From NCBI GenBank assembly GCA_028694565.1, contig JAQVKR010000170.1, forward strand, positions 1 through 6,213: a stretch of 6,213 nucleotides of DNA. The letters run 5' to 3'. A program made the position numbers and the translations under genes. This stretch comes from Gammaproteobacteria bacterium. GTDB taxonomy: Bacteria; Pseudomonadota; Gammaproteobacteria; DSM-26407. Positions 5,591 to 6,213 of this stretch are shown here, in pieces. The notes beneath the pieces were generated by a model. That model ran no database searches. It worked only from the letters and a program-made list of their open reading frames with translations, and was not told the DNA's origin. Numbering within the stretch: the first letter of the stretch is position 1; each line of letters begins with the position of its first letter.

Positions 5591-6213
5591 GTCGTTGATC
5601 GTCACCGGCGGCGCCGGCTTCATCGGCGGCAACTTCGTGCGCCACGCGCTGGCGCACGGCGCGGCGCGGGTGGTGGTGGTGGACGCGCTCACCTACGCCG
5701 GCCACCGCGAGAGTCTCGCCGGGCTGGAGGGGGATCCGCGCTTCGAGTTCGTGCGGGCGGACATCGGCGACCGCGCGGCCATGGCGGCGCTGTTCGGGCG
5801 CGTGGCGCCCGCGGCGGTGGTGAACTTCGCCGCCGAGACCCACGTGGACCGCTCCATCGACGACCCGCTGCCCTTCGTCACCACCAACGTGCTGGGCACG
5901 GCGGTGCTGCTGGAGGCGGCCCGGCGTTACTGGCGCGCCCTGCCCGAGGGGGACCGGGGCGCGTTCCGGTTCCTGCATGTCTCCACCGACGAGGTCTACG
6001 GGACCCTCGGGCCGGAGGGGCGCTTCAGCGAGACCACCCCCTATGCGCCCAACTCCCCCTACGCGGCCAGCAAGGCCGGGGCCGACCACCTGCTACGGGC
6101 CTGGCACGAGACCTACGGCCTGCCGGTGCTGGTGACCAACTGCTCCAACAACTACGGCCCCTGGCAGTACCCGGAGAAGTTGATTCCCCTGATGGTGCTC
6201 AACGCCCTGGAGG
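5580..6213 (+). CDS. rfbB: dTDP-glucose 4,6-dehydratase, N-terminal part (runs off the edge)
   Basis: The enzyme (also called RmlB) converts dTDP-glucose to dTDP-4-keto-6-deoxyglucose in the cytoplasm, the second step towards dTDP-L-rhamnose and other deoxy sugars. About 211 residues of a usual 350 or so are present; the right edge cuts it at LNALE. Seen: the NAD-binding GxxGxxG motif in TGGAGFIGGNF (9-19), DALTYAGHRESL (35-46), NFAAETHVDRSIDDP (82-96), the catalytic triad region STDEVYG with T136, D137, E138 (135-141), and the SDR pair Y161/K165 in SPYAASKAGADHL (159-171), followed by NCSNNYGPWQYPEKLIPL (187-204). All key residues are intact. The start is GTG 5580, chosen because of the Shine-Dalgarno at 5564-5570. 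It overlaps the preceding gene by 11 bases in another frame, so translational coupling is possible. Local G+C is very high (49/60 at 5761-5820). rmlA, rmlC and rmlD may follow outside the window. Confidence 0.97.
   Translation, partial: MIPESLIVTGGAGFIGGNFVRHALAHGAARVVVVDALTYAGHRESLAGLEGDPRFEFVRADIGDRAAMAALFGRVAPAAVVNFAAETHVDRSIDDPLPFVTTNVLGTAVLLEAARRYWRALPEGDRGAFRFLHVSTDEVYGTLGPEGRFSETTPYAPNSPYAASKAGADHLLRAWHETYGLPVLVTNCSNNYGPWQYPEKLIPLMVLNALE

Overview
The window is GC-rich bacterial DNA. It carries part of a surface-polysaccharide (O-antigen, capsule or exopolysaccharide) biosynthesis locus, with every supported gene on the + strand. G+C content, the protein families and the dispersed repeats in the intergenic gap all suggest a gammaproteobacterium, perhaps a Chromatiales-type organism. 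No marker gene is present, so this placement is an inference.

Layout: (1) 1-273 is the 3' end of an ImmA/IrrE-type metallopeptidase gene that begins upstream and looks unrelated to sugar chemistry. (2) 313-4477 is a tight three-gene block: a heparinase II/III-family polysaccharide lyase, a WbuB-like family 4 glycosyltransferase, and the UDP-GlcNAc 2-epimerase WecB. The genes are separated by only 1 and 3 bases, so they are probably co-transcribed and translationally coupled. (3) 4478-4966 is a 489-base gap without a credible gene. It is a mosaic of several repeat types: two copies of a composite REP-like inverted repeat carrying a 9-base tandem array, a long GC-rich hairpin, and a GTAGGATGGGC-type element. 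(4) 4967-5590 encodes a 207-residue predicted three-helix membrane protein of unknown function, with base composition far more AT-rich than its surroundings; it looks acquired. (5) 5580-6213 is the 5' part of rfbB (dTDP-glucose 4,6-dehydratase), running off the right edge and starting inside the end of the membrane-protein gene.

How the genes fit together: WecB supplies UDP-ManNAc, RfbB makes the 4-keto-6-deoxy intermediate leading to dTDP-rhamnose or related sugars, and the glycosyltransferase adds a sugar to the growing repeat unit. The lyase probably trims, edits or clears the acidic polymer. Such lyases occur inside polysaccharide biosynthesis loci, but its substrate cannot be read from the sequence.

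No complete new biological system is evident. The best candidates for a second look are the repeat mosaic and the AT-rich membrane-protein gene wedged between it and rfbB.
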